Of a stretch of DNA of 24,834 nucleotides, positions 24,426 through 24,834 are shown in pieces; position 1 is the first letter of the stretch; each line of letters starts with the position of its first letter. The position numbers and the translations under genes are program-made. Origin of the DNA: Lachnospiraceae bacterium UBA4364 (GTDB taxonomy: Bacteria; Bacillota; Clostridia; Lachnospirales; Lachnospiraceae). The stretch spans positions 1-24,834 of the forward strand of contig DGSK01000006.1 of NCBI GenBank assembly GCA_002393955.1, in the 5' to 3' direction. The notes beneath the pieces are model-generated. The model ran no database searches, had not been told where the DNA came from, and worked only from the letters and a program-made list of their open reading frames with translations.

Positions 24426-24466
24426 AAAGTCTGTATCTGTATATATTTCGCTTCTGGTCAGGAATG

Positions 24467-24706
24467 CTATTTTGCTAAATAAGGCTGGATAGTATCCAGT
24501 ATCTTCTTGGCTTCTGCTTCATCTTCCTCGTGGATGTCAAGCTCGATGGGTTTGGAAATATCGAGACTGAATATACCCATGATAGACTTCGCATCAATAA
24601 CATATCTTCCGGAGATCAGGTCAAAATCACAATCGAATTTTGAGATCTCATTTACAAAAAGCTTTACCTTGTCAATGGAATCAATAAGAATTTCTGTCTT
24701 GGTCAT
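24467..24706 (-). CDS. HPr-like protein lacking the catalytic histidine
   Basis: 79 residues, close to HPr (about 85-88). The C-terminal two thirds match HPr: SKFDCDFDLISGRYVIDAKS, IMGIFSL and EDEAEAKKIL. The active-site segment (normally GLHARPA, His15) is absent; SIDKVKLFVNE occupies it, with no histidine before residue 59. The Ser46 equivalent, Ser41 in AKSIMG, is kept. This is the pattern of Bacillus Crh, which acts only in carbon catabolite regulation. Whether HPr kinase acts on it is unknown. The - strand RBS GGAGGG (24716-24721) lies 9 bases before the start, and a promoter lies upstream at 24739-24767. Confidence 0.8.
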   Translation of the reverse strand: MTKTEILIDSIDKVKLFVNEISKFDCDFDLISGRYVIDAKSIMGIFSLDISKPIELDIHEEDEAEAKKILDTIQPYLAK

Positions 24707-24738
24707 TGGCGAATTCCCTCCTTCAATTTATCATTGAT

Positions 24739-24767
24739 ATATTAAAACAAGGGGGGGATAAAGTCAA
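24739..24767 (-). promoter_or_regulatory. SigA-type promoter for the HPr-like gene
   Basis: On the - strand TTGACT (24767-24762), a 17-bp spacer containing C7, and TAATAT (24744-24739). Transcription would start near 24732, leaving about 26 bases before ATG. Confidence 0.65.
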
Positions 24768-24808
24768 GGCAGGGACAAAAAACTTTACCATTTATACAGG
24801 GATATCTG

Positions 24809-24832
24809 TTTTAATTAACTAAAACTTCCCAC
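24809..24832. promoter_or_regulatory. Second copy of the 15-bp element with an adjoining imperfect palindrome
   Basis: TTTTAATTAACTAAAA (24809-24824) is a 16-bp palindrome with one mismatched pair. With the next bases it forms ACTAAAACTTCCCAC (24818-24832), the exact reverse complement of 9-23. Read toward the HPr-like gene it has the same orientation as the dapL copy read toward dapL. It could instead serve a gene beyond the right edge. Confidence 0.5.
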
Positions 24833-24834
24833 AT

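Noticed and set aside
9..24832. Inverted 15-bp copies as the ends of a transposon or genomic island
   Set aside because: The interior is housekeeping genes with no transposase or integrase, and the copies are attached to different palindromes; a regulatory site fits better.

Overview
The window is a gene-dense chromosomal segment of a low-to-moderate GC Gram-positive bacterium, most likely a Lachnospiraceae member (Butyrivibrio/Roseburia-like Clostridia). This is inferred from the protein styles: LL-diaminopimelate aminotransferase (DapL), a TM287/288-like heterodimeric ABC exporter, short ThiI without rhodanese, clostridial-type GlgX, and GGAGG ribosome sites. All genes are on the + strand except the last, a short HPr-like gene on the - strand. 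I see no rRNA, tRNA, CRISPR array, phage or transposase. No stretch over 300 bases lacks a gene; the largest gaps are 13095-13232 and 14070-14192, and both contain inverted repeats.

Layout. 84-6428: dapL (lysine/peptidoglycan precursor), a DJ-1/PfpI protein, two half-transporters forming a heterodimeric ABC exporter with one degenerate ATP site, and a membrane-anchored SurA/PrsA-N-like protein. 6450-9497: glgB (glycogen branching), a PilZ c-di-GMP receptor with a probable leaderless or nearly leaderless mRNA, and a small PH-domain protein. 9511-13094: a compact folate operon, folC-folE-folP-folBK, the last a FolB-FolK fusion. 13233-17106: an unrecognised charged protein preceded by a structured leader, a REP-like double hairpin, pseF (CMP-pseudaminic acid synthesis) and glgX (glycogen debranching), the last two overlapping. 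17119-20060: prmA, rsmE and a NifS/IscS cysteine desulfurase. 20065-24350: a six-helix hybrid histidine kinase with REC and Hpt, a LytTR response regulator with its own near-consensus promoter, and thiI. 24467-24706 (-): an HPr-like protein that has lost the catalytic histidine but keeps the regulatory serine.

How the genes fit together. The core is housekeeping: folate, glycogen, translation-factor and rRNA methylation, and tRNA thiolation (the cysteine desulfurase supplies sulfur to ThiI). Signalling genes are interspersed: PilZ, the hybrid kinase, and the LytTR regulator placed between the desulfurase and thiI. PilZ and PseF hint at a motile or surface-glycosylated cell. The most unusual observations are a 15-bp element with an attached palindrome found at both ends of the window, upstream of dapL and of the HPr-like gene in the same orientation relative to each; the REP-like element; the structured leader of the unrecognised gene; the leaderless PilZ promoter; and the degenerate HPr. 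I did not find convincing evidence of a wholly new multi-gene system.
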